Positions 8,807-18,722 of a DNA stretch of 64,000 nt are shown here, in pieces. The notes below the pieces were generated by a model, which did no database searches, was not told the DNA's origin, and saw only the letters and a program-made list of their open reading frames with translations. Position numbers and translations under genes: made by a program. The DNA comes from Paraburkholderia largidicola (lineage in GTDB: Bacteria; Pseudomonadota; Gammaproteobacteria; Burkholderiales; Burkholderiaceae): assembly GCF_013426895.1 (NCBI RefSeq), contig NZ_AP023176.1, positions 1,798,001 through 1,862,000 on the forward strand, in the 5' to 3' direction. How positions within the stretch are numbered: position 1 is the first letter of the stretch; each line of letters begins with the position of its first letter.

Positions 8807-11461
8807 TCAGACAACGGAATATTCGAACTCGCCCGCTTCGGTCGCGCGTGCGCCGATCCGCTGGATAGGCACATTGTCGGCAATGCGTTCGAGCACATGT
8901 TGCGCAATTTCAGGCAGCAAGGTGCCATTCAGAATGTGATCGACATTGCGTGCGCCCGAATCCACTTCGGTGCAACGCGCAAGCACCGCCTCGACCAGTG
9001 ACTCGTCCCATTCGAACGCGGCCTTGTGATTGCTCTCGATGCGGCGCCGAATGCGTTCGAGCTTCAATTCGATGATGTCGACTAGCACATCGTCAGAAAT
9101 CGGGTAGTACGGCACGACTTTCATGCGGCCAAGAAACGCAGGCTTGAATGCCTTGTACAACTGCGGGCGCAGCATTTCTGCAAGCGCCTCTGCGTCGGGC
9201 ATTTCTTCATCGCTCTTGTTCAGGCACGCTTGCATGACAGCAGACGAACCGACGTTCGACGTCAGAATGATCAGCGTGTTGCGGAAATCGATCTCTCGCC
9301 CTTCGGCGTCGTCCATCGTGCCTTTATCGAATACCTGGAAGAACATTTCCAGCACGTCCGGGTGCGCTTTTTCGACTTCATCGAGCAATACAACGGAATA
9401 GGGGTTGCGCCGCACCGCTTCCGTCAGCACGCCGCCTTCGCCGTAACCCACATAGCCCGGCGGAGAACCCTTCAGGCCGGAAACGCTGTGCGCTTCCTGG
9501 TACTCGCTCATATTGATCGTGATCATCTTGCGCTCTCCGCCATACAGAATGTCGGCCAGCGCAAGCGCCGTTTCCGTCTTGCCGACACCCGACGGCCCGA
9601 CGAACATGAACACGCCGCGCGGCTTGTTCGGATCTTCGAGATTTGCGCTTGCCGTACGCACGCGCTGCGCAATTGCTTCGAGCGCATGATCCTGTCCGAT
9701 CACACGCGCCGTCAGCAGCGGCTGCAAATTCAGTACCGTGCGCAATTCGTCCTTCACCATACGGCCAAGCGGAATGCCCGTCCAGGAAGCAACGATTTCA
9801 GCGACCACGTGCGCGTCCACCTGCAGCGGCACCATTGGCGCGGTCTTCTGTACTTCCGCCAGTTCGGCGACACGACGTTCCAGCGTTTCGCGTACGCCCG
9901 CGAGTTCTTCTTCATTGCTCTTCGCGTCGCGCGCCGCATCGATCTTTTCACGCAACGCGACGATTTCACCGACCATCGCGCGCTCCTTCTCATACCGCGC
10001 CTGATCGTGTGCAAGCCGTTCAAGGTCCGTCGCGCGCTGCTCGCACAAAGCCGCGAGGCGCTCATCATGCGATGCGCCGCTCGCCGCTTCGCGCTCCAAT
10101 GCCGCGATTTCGGCGTCGGTGCGTTCCAGCCGCTTGCTGGTATCGTCGATTGCTGCGGGCGTTGCGCTTTGTGCGAGCGCGACCTTCGCGCAGGCCGTGT
10201 CGAGCACGCTGATCGCCTTGTCCGGCAACTGACGTCCGCTGATATAGCGATGCGACAGACGCACGGCTTCTGTTATCGCATCGTCGAGAATGCGGACGTT
10301 GAAGTGCTTCTCCATCAACGACGCCATACCACGTAACATCGCCGCCGCGAGCGTTTCGTTCGGCTCTTCGATCTTCACGACCTGGAAGCGCCGCGCAAGC
10401 GCTGCATCCTTCTCGAAGTACTTCTTGTATTCGCTCCATGTCGTCGCGGCAATGGTGCGCAATTCGCCGCGCGCGAGTGCCGGCTTCAGCAGATTCGCGG
10501 CATCGTTCTGTCCCGCCGTACCGCCTGCACCGATGATCGTGTGCGCTTCATCGATAAACAGAATGATGGGATGCGCGCTCTTCTTCACCTCATCGATCAC
10601 GCTTTTCAAACGGTTCTCGAACTCGCCTTTGACGCTCGCGCCCGCTTGCAGCAACCCCATGTCGAGCACATGCAGCGCGACGCCGCGCAATGGCGGCGGC
10701 ACGTCGTCCGCGGCGATGCGCAGCGCCAGCCCTTCGACGACGGCCGTTTTGCCGACGCCCGCTTCGCCTGTCATGATCGGATTGTTCTGGCGGCGGCGCA
10801 TCAGGATGTCGATGGTCTGGCGAATCTCGACTTCGCGGCCGATCACCGGGTCGATATGGCCTTCGCGCGCGCGTTGCGTGAGGTTCGTCGTGTACGTATC
10901 GAGTGCGGGCGTTTTCGAAGCGGCATTCGCACGCGCGGGGTCTTCCATCGTCGCCGCTTCTTCGCCGGTCGTCGACACGGTTTCGCTTTCACGCGAACCT
11001 TGCGTCAATTCATTGAACCTGTGTTTCAACTCCGTCACACGCACTTGTGCAAACAGCGGCGACATGCGCTGCGCGAATTGCGCGAGATCCGGCGCACTCA
11101 GCAATGCGAGCAACAGATGCCCCGATCGAATGCGCGCAATCTGCGAATCCAGCGACGCGATCAGCCACGCCTGCTCGAACAGCGCAATCAGATGCACCGA
11201 GAACACGGGCGTGCGCGTGTTGCCTGTTTTCAGGCGTCCCAGTTCGCGTTCGAGATCGGCACGCAGCGCGTGGATATCGATATCGCTCGCGCGCACGACG
11301 AGCGGCACGTCCGTCGCGGCTTCATCGAGCAATGCGCCGAACAGGTGTTCGAGATCGACCTCATAGTGACCGCGCGACAAGCAGCGGCTCGCCGCCTGTT
11401 CCGCGGCCTGGCGGCAGATCGGGTTGAGTTTGGCGATCAGGGTCTTCAATGGCGTGGTCAT
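8807..11461 (-). CDS. tssH: T6SS sheath-disassembly AAA+ ATPase TssH (ClpV)
   Basis: Recycles contracted TssBC sheath by ATP-driven unfolding. The 884 aa protein has an N-terminal Clp repeat domain, first AAA+ module with Walker A GEAGVGKT (about 232-239), a Glu/Arg-rich coiled middle domain (about 430-530) and a second AAA+ module with GPSGVGKTE (about 616-624). ClpV-specific context, rather than ClpB, is given by its place between tssG and tssA and by the divergent N-terminus. It lies 47 bp after tssG in the operon. Confidence 0.96.
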   Translation of the reverse strand: MTTPLKTLIAKLNPICRQAAEQAASRCLSRGHYEVDLEHLFGALLDEAATDVPLVVRASDIDIHALRADLERELGRLKTGNTRTPVFSVHLIALFEQAWLIASLDSQIARIRSGHLLLALLSAPDLAQFAQRMSPLFAQVRVTELKHRFNELTQGSRESETVSTTGEEAATMEDPARANAASKTPALDTYTTNLTQRAREGHIDPVIGREVEIRQTIDILMRRRQNNPIMTGEAGVGKTAVVEGLALRIAADDVPPPLRGVALHVLDMGLLQAGASVKGEFENRLKSVIDEVKKSAHPIILFIDEAHTIIGAGGTAGQNDAANLLKPALARGELRTIAATTWSEYKKYFEKDAALARRFQVVKIEEPNETLAAAMLRGMASLMEKHFNVRILDDAITEAVRLSHRYISGRQLPDKAISVLDTACAKVALAQSATPAAIDDTSKRLERTDAEIAALEREAASGASHDERLAALCEQRATDLERLAHDQARYEKERAMVGEIVALREKIDAARDAKSNEEELAGVRETLERRVAELAEVQKTAPMVPLQVDAHVVAEIVASWTGIPLGRMVKDELRTVLNLQPLLTARVIGQDHALEAIAQRVRTASANLEDPNKPRGVFMFVGPSGVGKTETALALADILYGGERKMITINMSEYQEAHSVSGLKGSPPGYVGYGEGGVLTEAVRRNPYSVVLLDEVEKAHPDVLEMFFQVFDKGTMDDAEGREIDFRNTLIILTSNVGSSAVMQACLNKSDEEMPDAEALAEMLRPQLYKAFKPAFLGRMKVVPYYPISDDVLVDIIELKLERIRRRIESNHKAAFEWDESLVEAVLARCTEVDSGARNVDHILNGTLLPEIAQHVLERIADNVPIQRIGARATEAGEFEYSVV

Positions 11462-11508
11462 GGCGTACTGTCCGATAGGTCCTGCATGTCGTTGTTCTTC
11501 GCTTGCCG

Positions 11509-12594
11509 TCAGTGGATCACGTGCAGTTCGTAGCGTGCGTCCGCGCGGTCTTCGGCGACTTCGCTCGTGCAGAGGAATGCGTCCCAGCCCAGCCGCGACC
11601 CTTTGCCGAGAATGCTGGGGCCGACGTCCTCATGACGCAGCTTCAGCTTCACTTCGTATTCGAGCGTGATCCCCGCCAGCAACGTCAACATCCGCTCGAG
11701 TGCGATCGCCCTTTCCGCGCCGGGCAGGAACGCCTCGTAGTCCGTCTTCTTCAACGGGCCGATGACGAGGCGCACGCGCATGTCGCGCTGCCAGACACGC
11801 GTGCCCGCCAGCGCGGTCGCGCCGAGCGTCGCGTTGACACTGCCGAGCACGGTCAACTGGTCACGCGGCACGTCGTACCATTTGCCGACGAACTGTTCGA
11901 CATGTACTGGCACGTTGAAGTACTCGGAGAGATTGCGCTGCAAATACGCAGCCGATACGGGCCGATGACGTGCGGCCAGTGCGTAGCCCGCGATCGCTTC
12001 GTCGAACAGCGCGCCTTTACCGTCTTGCAGGCTCGCGCGGGTGTTCGCATCGGCGACACCTGCCAACGACAGCAGCAGAGGCAAGTACCGCTCGTCACGG
12101 TCGAGTTCATAGTGAAACGGTAGACGATACTTCTTCCATGCCGCGTAGAAGAGCGCCGTCGCGCGATTCGAGAACACGTCGAAGAACTCGCGCGCGGCGC
12201 GGTCTCGCGTCATCTGCTCGCGGTTGAGCAACTGCTCCGTATAGTTCAGCGGCAACGCGCCCTGCCCGCCGAGCAGGCCGAAGAATGCAGGCGTCAGATC
12301 GACCTTGTCGATCGCGTCGTCGACGAGCGCGGCCGTACGCTGCGCCTTGTCTTTGAGCGCATTGCCGTCGTCGTCGTACGACATCGCCGCCTGGATTTCA
12401 CTCGGCGGAAAGGCCAGCGACAGCGTGGTGCGAAAAGTCAGGCGTTGCGCGACGACATCGCCCGCACGCTGGGACGCTTCCTGCCCAAACCACTTTTCGA
12501 GCAGACGCACCGCCTGAAAGAACTCGAAGCGGTGCGGCTCGTCGAGCAGTTGTTCGACTACGCCAGGATCGATTCGCCGCTGCGCGGTTTGCAT
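11509..12594 (-). CDS. tssG: T6SS baseplate protein TssG
   Basis: Wedge component of the baseplate, working with TssF, TssE and TssK. The opening segment (PHRFEFFQAVRLLEKW) is the usual TssG/VasB N-terminus, and the 361 aa length is typical. The start at 12594 lies inside tssF, so the two genes overlap by 37 bases, which points to coupled translation of two proteins that form one F2G complex. Confidence 0.94.
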   Translation of the reverse strand: MQTAQRRIDPGVVEQLLDEPHRFEFFQAVRLLEKWFGQEASQRAGDVVAQRLTFRTTLSLAFPPSEIQAAMSYDDDGNALKDKAQRTAALVDDAIDKVDLTPAFFGLLGGQGALPLNYTEQLLNREQMTRDRAAREFFDVFSNRATALFYAAWKKYRLPFHYELDRDERYLPLLLSLAGVADANTRASLQDGKGALFDEAIAGYALAARHRPVSAAYLQRNLSEYFNVPVHVEQFVGKWYDVPRDQLTVLGSVNATLGATALAGTRVWQRDMRVRLVIGPLKKTDYEAFLPGAERAIALERMLTLLAGITLEYEVKLKLRHEDVGPSILGKGSRLGWDAFLCTSEVAEDRADARYELHVIH

Positions 12595-14396
12595 CGCAAG
12601 ATCTCCTCGCCTGTGCGCTTCGACACGACGACCAGTTGCACAAAGCTGTTCAGATGCACGTACAGCCCAAAGAAGCGATCGATCACGCCGACAAACGAAG
12701 CGAGACTCGCCCCGACGAAATGCTCTTCGTCGACGGTCAAACGCACTTCGATGCCGCGCACGAAGGTCGCGAACGGATTACCCGGCAGCCATTGCACAGC
12801 CGCGCGCTGGTCGATGCCCGTAATGCCGTCGACATGACGCGCCGATACCGCCGTGCGCCGCAGATCGTACAACGCGAGCATTTCCTTGAGCGCCGCCAGT
12901 CCGCTGCCCGCCAGCGAAACGTGATTGAGCGCGAGGTGCGAAATCAGACGCCAATGCGCGGAGCGGCCACGCTCGAAGCGAACGCTCGGCGTGGGTCGAC
13001 GCAATAGCGTGAGCGTGCTCGCCAGCGAGCCGCCTTCCAGAAACAGATCGCCGCCTTCGAGACCCGCCGCGAGCTGCGCAGGCAGATCGCGATTGGTACA
13101 CGTCAGATCGACACTGAGCGTATCCGTTTGCGGCGCGGACGGTTCAAAGTCGATATCGACGATGGAGATCTCCGTCTCATAGCCGGGACTCTTTTGCGCG
13201 ACCCAATCGTTGCGGCGCGCAAACCAGTAGTGGCCCGCGCGCGTCGCGTCGCCATGATGCAGCGAATAGAACGGCCGAAACTCCGTCACCGACTCGCCAT
13301 GCGCCTGCTGACGCACGAGCCGCACCGAATCGATCGAATAGACTTCGTACGCGAACGCCCGCCGCGCTTCGGCCACGACAGGGTACGAAACCGCCTGATG
13401 ACTGATGCGGATAGGCTCGCCATGCTGCTGGAAGAGATTCACCACGGGCGTGCAAAACAGGCGCAGGTTCTGTGCGGACAACCCGTCTAGCAGGCGCGCG
13501 ATATTCGAATCGCCGCGCACGTCTTTCAGCACGACATGCAGCGTGATGCGATGGCAGCGGCCGCTTGCGCGCAGCATCGCAGCCATATCGAAGTCGGCGA
13601 AACTGAACTTGTCCGGAAACGCGAAATACTCGGTCAATAGCCGGTAAGCCGGATGCGACTTCGCGGGATAATCGATCAACGCGTCCTGCTCGTCGAATCC
13701 GGCCTGCGCGACGGGCATGGCGCGCAGCGTTTTCCATACACCGTTTCGTTCCGGCTCGACATACGCAGCCAGCGCGTGCATGAAGAGGCAATCGGAAATT
13801 GCGGCGACAAACGATTGCTCGCCATGCAAATGCGCGCGCAACGTACCGAGCTTCAGCGCGCCGAGATCGAGTTGCGGTGCGGTCGATTCAAACGTGATCG
13901 AGAGCAAACCTGTCGCGTTGGGGGGCAATACGGTCGCGCCTGGCGCCATTGCCACCGACGTGTACTTCGCTTCCGAAATGCGAATGGGCGCGAGCGTCAC
14001 GTCGTATGCGGTCCGGAAACGGCATTGCACGCCGCGTATCGGGCGCGATTTCACTTCGGTGCCGCGCTCGATGGTCGCAGGCTGCGTCAGATTGCCAATG
14101 CCGCTCGACACGCCGAATTGCGCAATCGAACAGGAAGGAAAAGGCCGCAGATAATGCGGGTAGAGCACTTCGAAAAGTGCTTCTGTGAATTCGGGGTAGT
14201 CGTCGTCGAGCTTCTTGTTGATGCGCGCGCCCAATAGCGCGAACGACTCGATCATCCGCTCGACGTGCGGATCTTCGCAATGCTCGCCCGTCATCGCGAG
14301 GCGCGCGGCGATCTTCGGGTAGCGCTCGGCGAAGTCTCGCGAATAGCGCCGCAAAAATGACAACTCGCGCTCGTAATACGGCAGTAGTTCTTCCAT
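12558..14396 (-). CDS. tssF: T6SS baseplate protein TssF
   Basis: Baseplate wedge protein, partner of TssG. The family N-terminus is clear (LLPYYERELSFLRRYSRDFA, residues 3-22), followed by LTQPATIERGTEV. At 612 aa it has the expected length. It lies 54 bp after tssE and overlaps tssG at its 3' end. Confidence 0.95.
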   Translation of the reverse strand: MEELLPYYERELSFLRRYSRDFAERYPKIAARLAMTGEHCEDPHVERMIESFALLGARINKKLDDDYPEFTEALFEVLYPHYLRPFPSCSIAQFGVSSGIGNLTQPATIERGTEVKSRPIRGVQCRFRTAYDVTLAPIRISEAKYTSVAMAPGATVLPPNATGLLSITFESTAPQLDLGALKLGTLRAHLHGEQSFVAAISDCLFMHALAAYVEPERNGVWKTLRAMPVAQAGFDEQDALIDYPAKSHPAYRLLTEYFAFPDKFSFADFDMAAMLRASGRCHRITLHVVLKDVRGDSNIARLLDGLSAQNLRLFCTPVVNLFQQHGEPIRISHQAVSYPVVAEARRAFAYEVYSIDSVRLVRQQAHGESVTEFRPFYSLHHGDATRAGHYWFARRNDWVAQKSPGYETEISIVDIDFEPSAPQTDTLSVDLTCTNRDLPAQLAAGLEGGDLFLEGGSLASTLTLLRRPTPSVRFERGRSAHWRLISHLALNHVSLAGSGLAALKEMLALYDLRRTAVSARHVDGITGIDQRAAVQWLPGNPFATFVRGIEVRLTVDEEHFVGASLASFVGVIDRFFGLYVHLNSFVQLVVVSKRTGEEILRCKPRSGESILA

Positions 14397-14450
14397 GACT
14401 CCATCCCCGAGCGAGATCTTTCCGCTTTGGCCTGCTCGCAGGCAGCGGTA

Positions 14451-14930
14451 TCACAGCTTCGCGCGTGCGCGCGTCACCGAGTATTGCAAGGTCGACGGAT
14501 GCAGCATCGCGTCGAAACTCACCGGCTCTTCTGCCGGATGCACGACCAGCAACGCCTGGATCGCAAAGTACAGCGCATTGGTCGACTGCTCGTTCAATTC
14601 GAGCGTCACGGCGACCTGTTGCAGGCGCGGCTCGTGCCGCCCGATCGCCTGCTGGATCGACTTGCAGATGAACATGCGGTCGTAGTGGCTTGCCAGGCTC
14701 AAACCGGAAAAATCGTTCAACCCATACGTGAGCACCGAGCGCTGGCACTCGGGCAATGCCGCGAGGTCGGCTTCCGTCAGCGCGATACGTGTATTGAGGA
14801 TCGCTTCGACATCGCGCGCGACATTCGACTTCAGTTCTTCCAGCGACAATTGCCGCATCGCGGCGGGTGCCGGCAGATGCGGTTCGTCGTCGAACAGCTT
14901 GTCGAAGAAACTGGGTTCGAATCGCTTCAT
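14451..14930 (-). CDS. tssE: T6SS baseplate protein TssE (gp25-like)
   Basis: gp25-like wedge protein that starts sheath polymerisation. I start it at the ATG at 14930 (MKRFEPSFFDKLFDD), giving 159 aa as usual; an upstream in-frame ATG at 14990 would add 20 basic residues of no family likeness. The C-terminal half carries YGLNDFSGL and an IxxAIxxxEPRL-type segment typical of gp25 proteins. No strong ribosome site is visible at either start. Confidence 0.9.
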   Translation of the reverse strand: MKRFEPSFFDKLFDDEPHLPAPAAMRQLSLEELKSNVARDVEAILNTRIALTEADLAALPECQRSVLTYGLNDFSGLSLASHYDRMFICKSIQQAIGRHEPRLQQVAVTLELNEQSTNALYFAIQALLVVHPAEEPVSFDAMLHPSTLQYSVTRARAKL

Positions 14931-15005
14931 AAGATTGCTTCGAGCGGCCTCAACGAAATGGCGGCAACGGGTCCGCGTGCACTGCGACACGCGAACCCGC
15001 CGTCA

Positions 15006-15509
15006 TCAAACCGCGTACGTCTTGTCGTTCTTCGTCAGGCTCCATGCGCCTTGTGCATTGCCGCCCTGATTGCCGCCGATCTTCTGTTGCGTGTACTTCC
15101 ACTGCACGGCAGCGTACTTCAGCGAGAACGCTTCCGTGGGCAAACCTTCGCCGACTACGCTCGGTGTGATGCTCGAAATGATCACGTACTTCAGTTTCAC
15201 TTCGAGATACTTGATGCGATTGCCTTCGCCGTCCGAACGCATGAAGTCGATCGTCACTTCGTCGAAGGTCGTGCCGCCCGACGCGTGCTGATAAAGCAGC
15301 GGGCTGACGACGTCGATGTCTTTCGTGAACGCCATGTCGGCATGCTCGCAGCGCTCCGACGTATGACCGCCCGCCGTCGATGCCGTCGCCGAACGCGGTT
15401 GCGTGATCGCATGCGTCCACGAATCGATTTCGATCCAGCCCTGATGGTCCTTGTCGGCAGATTCACCCTTGATTGCAGGATTGCCGAATTTTAAGTAGAT
15501 GTCCTTCAT
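15006..15509 (-). CDS. hcp: T6SS tube protein Hcp (TssD)
   Basis: Hexameric inner-tube subunit that is also secreted. Family features: MKDIYLKF start, IEIDSWTHAI, FTKDIDVVSPLLYQHA and the C-terminal SLKYAAVQWKYTQQ. At 167 aa it is a normal Hcp without an effector extension. Start chosen at ATG 15509; a longer frame to 15548 gives a non-family extension. It sits between tssC and tssE, with a GC hairpin in the gap upstream that may help raise its level. Confidence 0.95.
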   Translation of the reverse strand: MKDIYLKFGNPAIKGESADKDHQGWIEIDSWTHAITQPRSATASTAGGHTSERCEHADMAFTKDIDVVSPLLYQHASGGTTFDEVTIDFMRSDGEGNRIKYLEVKLKYVIISSITPSVVGEGLPTEAFSLKYAAVQWKYTQQKIGGNQGGNAQGAWSLTKNDKTYAV

Positions 15510-15547
15510 AATTGCGCGACTCCCCAAAGAGGTGGTTTTTACAGTCA

Positions 15548-15566
15548 CCCGGGCGGCCTACCCGGG
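15548..15566 (-). other. GC hairpin between tssC and hcp
   Basis: Two CCCGGG blocks, each self-complementary, sit seven bases apart just downstream of tssC and about 40 bases before hcp. No T-run follows on the coding strand, so it is not a good intrinsic terminator. A stem here could mark RNA processing or protect the hcp transcript 5' end. Confidence 0.35.
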
Positions 15567-15583
15567 CGTACTGACTCCGTTTA

Positions 15584-17071
15584 TCAATTTGCCGGTTTCG
15601 GCAGATCCGCCACGAGGCGCAAGGAAATCGAGAGCTCATCCAGCTGGAAGTGCGGACGCAGGAACGCGACCGAACGATACGAGCCGGGTTTGCCGGGAAC
15701 TTCCGAGACTTGAATCGAGGCCTCGCGCAGCGGGAACTGCGCTTTCTGTTCCTGGGTCGCGTTATCGTCGAGCAGCACGTATTGCGAGATCCAGCGGTTC
15801 AGAAATACTTCGACATTTTGCGCCGATGCAAAACTCCCGATCTTGTCGCGCATCATCGCCTTCAGGTAATGCGCGACGCGCGATACCGAGAAGATGTACT
15901 GCAATTGCGCAGACAGGACGGAATTCGCGTTCGCGCTGTCGGTGTTGTACTTTTTCGGCTTCTGCACGGACTGCGCGGCGAAGAATGCGGCATAGTCGGA
16001 GTTCTTGCAATGAACGAGCGGAATGAAGCCGAGATCGCTCAGTTCTTTTTCGCGGCGGTCGGTGATCGCGATTTCGGTCGGGCACTTCAGCGCGATTTCG
16101 CCGTCGTCGGTCTTGAAGGTATGCGTGGGCAGATCTTCCACGAGACCGCCGCCTTCCACGCCGCGAATGGCCGCGCACCAGCCGAAGTCGTCGAATGCGG
16201 CCGTCAGGCGCGCAGCGAATGCCCAGGCGGCGTTGCACCACAGGTACTTGCTGTGATCGGTGCCGTCCACGTCTTCGACGAAATTGAAGCCTTCCGCCGT
16301 CGCGCCGTCTTTGGGATTGAACGGCAGGCGGCCCAGGAAGCGCGGCAGCGTCAGGCCGACATAGCGCGAATCTTCGGCGTCGCGGAACGACTTCCACTTC
16401 GCGTATTCGACGGTATCGAACACCTTGCCGAGATCGCGCGGCTTGCCGAGATCGGCGAACGACTCGAGACCTAGCAGTTCCGGCGACGACGACGTAATGA
16501 ACGGCGCATGCGCAGCCGCCGCAACGTGCGACATCTGCTCGATGAAGTACATGTCTTCCGGCTGACGCGTGATTTCGAAGTCGCCGATCAGCGTGCCGAA
16601 CGGCGACCCGCCGAACGTACCGAACTCTTCTTCATAGACCTTCTTGAAGAGCGCGCTCTGGTCGAATTCGATGGCCGTCTTGAAGTCGCGTACGAGGTCG
16701 CGCTTCGGTGCATGCAGCGCCTTGATCTTGATCGTCGACCCGGTGTTGCTTTCCTTGCACAGATAGTCGAGCCCGCGCCATGTGCTTTCCATGCGCTGGA
16801 ATTCGGGCGCGTGCATCACGGCGCTCAACTGGTCGGAGATGAGGCGGTCGAGTTCGGCGACGCGCGCGTCGATCGTTGCCGACAGGTTGTCCGACACGAT
16901 CACCGTGCCGTCCAGTACCTGATTCACAAGTTCGCCGATCAGATCTTTCGCGCGAGCATGTTCCGATTCGGACTTCGCTACCTTGCTCTTCTCGACGATT
17001 TCGTCGAGAAGCGACACGCCTTCGCTCGCCTGCGCGTCGGAAAATTGGGCTGCAGCCGCTTGCTGATTCAT
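15584..17071 (-). CDS. tssC: T6SS sheath large subunit TssC (VipB)
   Basis: Large subunit of the contractile sheath, wrapped around Hcp. At 495 aa it matches the family. Diagnostic segments are WRGLDYLCKESNTG, KRDLVRDFKTAIEFDQSALFKKVYEEEFG and FGTLIGDFEI. It lies 23 bp after tssB, with which it forms an obligate heterodimer. Confidence 0.96.
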   Translation of the reverse strand: MNQQAAAAQFSDAQASEGVSLLDEIVEKSKVAKSESEHARAKDLIGELVNQVLDGTVIVSDNLSATIDARVAELDRLISDQLSAVMHAPEFQRMESTWRGLDYLCKESNTGSTIKIKALHAPKRDLVRDFKTAIEFDQSALFKKVYEEEFGTFGGSPFGTLIGDFEITRQPEDMYFIEQMSHVAAAAHAPFITSSSPELLGLESFADLGKPRDLGKVFDTVEYAKWKSFRDAEDSRYVGLTLPRFLGRLPFNPKDGATAEGFNFVEDVDGTDHSKYLWCNAAWAFAARLTAAFDDFGWCAAIRGVEGGGLVEDLPTHTFKTDDGEIALKCPTEIAITDRREKELSDLGFIPLVHCKNSDYAAFFAAQSVQKPKKYNTDSANANSVLSAQLQYIFSVSRVAHYLKAMMRDKIGSFASAQNVEVFLNRWISQYVLLDDNATQEQKAQFPLREASIQVSEVPGKPGSYRSVAFLRPHFQLDELSISLRLVADLPKPAN

Positions 17072-17094
17072 GTTACCCCCGGTGCCTGGTGAGG

Positions 17095-17643
17095 CTACTT
17101 GTTCTCGTCGGTACGCGATTCGCTGCCTGCGCTATCGCCCTCGGCGCGTTGCGTCGTCCCGGCGAGCGCCTGCAACTGCTGCGTGTTCTTCAGCACTTCG
17201 CCAAGCAGATCTTCAAGCTTGTCGTTGCCGGCCAGCTTGTTGCGCAGATCCGCGAGCTTCGAGCGCGCTTCGAGCAGACGGCGCAGCGGTTCGATCTGCG
17301 CAACCACTTCGTCGGGATTGAAATCGGCCATCGAGCGGAAACGCACATCGACACCGAACTTGCCGCCCGCATCGCTCAGGCGGTTTTCCACCTGGAAGGC
17401 CGCGCGCGGCTCGATGGCTTTCATCACGTCGTCGAAATTGTCGCGGTCGATACTGACGAACTTGCGATCGCGCAACTTCGGCTGTTCGACTTCCGACTGT
17501 CCGGCGAGATCGGCGACCACGCCGACTACGAACGGCAGTTCCTTCACTTCGATCGCATCGCCGCGCTCGACCTCGTAGGTCAGTTGAACGCGCGGCGGCC
17601 GTACCTTCTGCAAGCGCTTTTGAATACTTTCTTTCTTGGCCAT
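17095..17643 (-). CDS. tssB: T6SS sheath small subunit TssB (VipA)
   Basis: Small sheath subunit. The 182 aa protein begins with MAKKESIQKRLQKVRPPRVQ and contains LPFVVGVVADLAG and KFVSIDRDNFDDVM, all standard for TssB. The C-terminal tail after about residue 160 is polar and probably disordered. It follows the lipoprotein gene by 40 bp. Confidence 0.96.
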   Translation of the reverse strand: MAKKESIQKRLQKVRPPRVQLTYEVERGDAIEVKELPFVVGVVADLAGQSEVEQPKLRDRKFVSIDRDNFDDVMKAIEPRAAFQVENRLSDAGGKFGVDVRFRSMADFNPDEVVAQIEPLRRLLEARSKLADLRNKLAGNDKLEDLLGEVLKNTQQLQALAGTTQRAEGDSAGSESRTDENK

Positions 17644-17683
17644 CGACGGCTCCCGGTTGCGTGTGGTTCAGACCAGACTGCTA

Positions 17684-18373
17684 TCAGCGCAGCGCGCTAA
17701 AGGGATCGGACGCGCCGCCGCTTTGCGCTGCTTTCGCGGGTGCAGCGGGCGTGGCGGGCGCAGCGGCAGGTGTCGGCGCAGGCGCATTGGCAGCCGGCGC
17801 GGCGGCGCTGCTGTCGGCCGGATCCGTTGCCTTCGGCGCCTGTTTCGCGACGTGACGCACGACACGCTTCTTCTTCACAGCCTGTTTGTCGCTCGCGTCG
17901 GGCGGGAACAGCGTCGCTTCGCCGAGCGTGTCGCGCAATTGCCTGGCGAGCGCTTGCGCATCCGACTTCGCGTCGCCCGCAAGCGCCGCGTCCTGACGCA
18001 ACTCGCCGAGCGATTGCGTCGCGACGCGCAAGCCTGCGACAGCCAGCACGCTCTTAGCCTGGCGGTCGGTCTGGTCGCGCTGCAGCGCCTCCTGCGCGGC
18101 GACGATGGCCTGGCCGTAATGACCTTGCGTGAACTGGATCTGCGCAATACGCGACCACGGCTCTTCACGCGTCGGATCGGTTTTGGCCAATTGCTGATAA
18201 AGCGCGATGGCGCGATCCTGATCGCCATTCTTCGCTACGGTATCTGCGTCGCTGAGCGCTTTGTTAAATGCTTCGGGCGTCGGTGGAGTGGAATTTCCCT
18301 GCGTGGCGCATCCGGCAATCATGCCGCATACCAGCACTGCCCCAGAAAGACTGGTAAAGAGCCGATTTTTCAT
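17684..18373 (-). CDS. TPR-containing lipoprotein at the head of the tssB operon
   Basis: First gene of the long minus-strand operon. The 229 aa product has a lipoprotein signal (about residues 1-22, VCGMIAGC with the acylated Cys near 22), tetratricopeptide-like helices (AIALYQQLAKTDPTREEPWSRIAQIQFTQG region cut here to its pattern of A-x-Y-L-P) around residues 50-125, and an Ala/Pro-rich C-terminal tail. Start chosen at ATG 18373 with an upstream GGTGAA ribosome site. Similar TPR lipoproteins are known at the head of Burkholderia T6SS operons, but I assign no function; an outer-membrane accessory or assembly role is plausible. Confidence 0.75.
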   Translation of the reverse strand: MKNRLFTSLSGAVLVCGMIAGCATQGNSTPPTPEAFNKALSDADTVAKNGDQDRAIALYQQLAKTDPTREEPWSRIAQIQFTQGHYGQAIVAAQEALQRDQTDRQAKSVLAVAGLRVATQSLGELRQDAALAGDAKSDAQALARQLRDTLGEATLFPPDASDKQAVKKKRVVRHVAKQAPKATDPADSSAAAPAANAPAPTPAAAPATPAAPAKAAQSGGASDPFSALR

Positions 18374-18445
18374 CGTTGTTTCACCGCCGTTGCGAATTTT
18401 ATAATCTGGAAGAAAACGGTTTTGCTTTGCACTAAGTGCGCGCGT

Positions 18446-18474
18446 ATAGTACAGGCCAATTTTTATTAATTCAA
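18446..18474 (-). promoter_or_regulatory. Candidate sigma-70 promoter for the tssB operon
   Basis: On the minus strand TTGAAT (18469-18474) and TACTAT (18446-18451) are separated by exactly 17 bases, each matching four of six consensus bases. The site is in an AT-rich stretch about 73 bases upstream of the lipoprotein start. The whole 18374-18722 gap separates the divergent tssB and tssJ operons; I saw no sigma-54 TGGC-N-GC element in it. Confidence 0.4.
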
Positions 18475-18722
18475 CTTTCATCTATCGAAGGGAAACTCGG
18501 ATAAGACGCCAATACAATATCTTCGACATAGCCGGTAAATTATTGCCATCGGCAATTCATTGAGCATCGATTGGCGGCAATAATTTCCTGAGTCGCTGCG
18601 CTGCCGGTCTTTCAGCTCATTGCTTGCAACCCGACACGCGCAGGGTGAAAACGAAGCACTCGTCTACCGTTTTAATTGACAATTCAACAGGGGTAGCCGG
18701 CTCGAATGCCGGTCTATATAGA

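Noticed and set aside
9230..10336. Long plus-strand frame opposite tssH
   Set aside because: Low-complexity Arg/His-rich translation and no ribosome site. The ClpV frame on the other strand is unambiguous.
18374..18722. Sigma-54 promoter between the divergent T6SS operons
   Set aside because: T6SS operons are often sigma-54 dependent, so I looked for TGGC-N8-GC spacing. The closest sequences lacked either the GG or the GC element.
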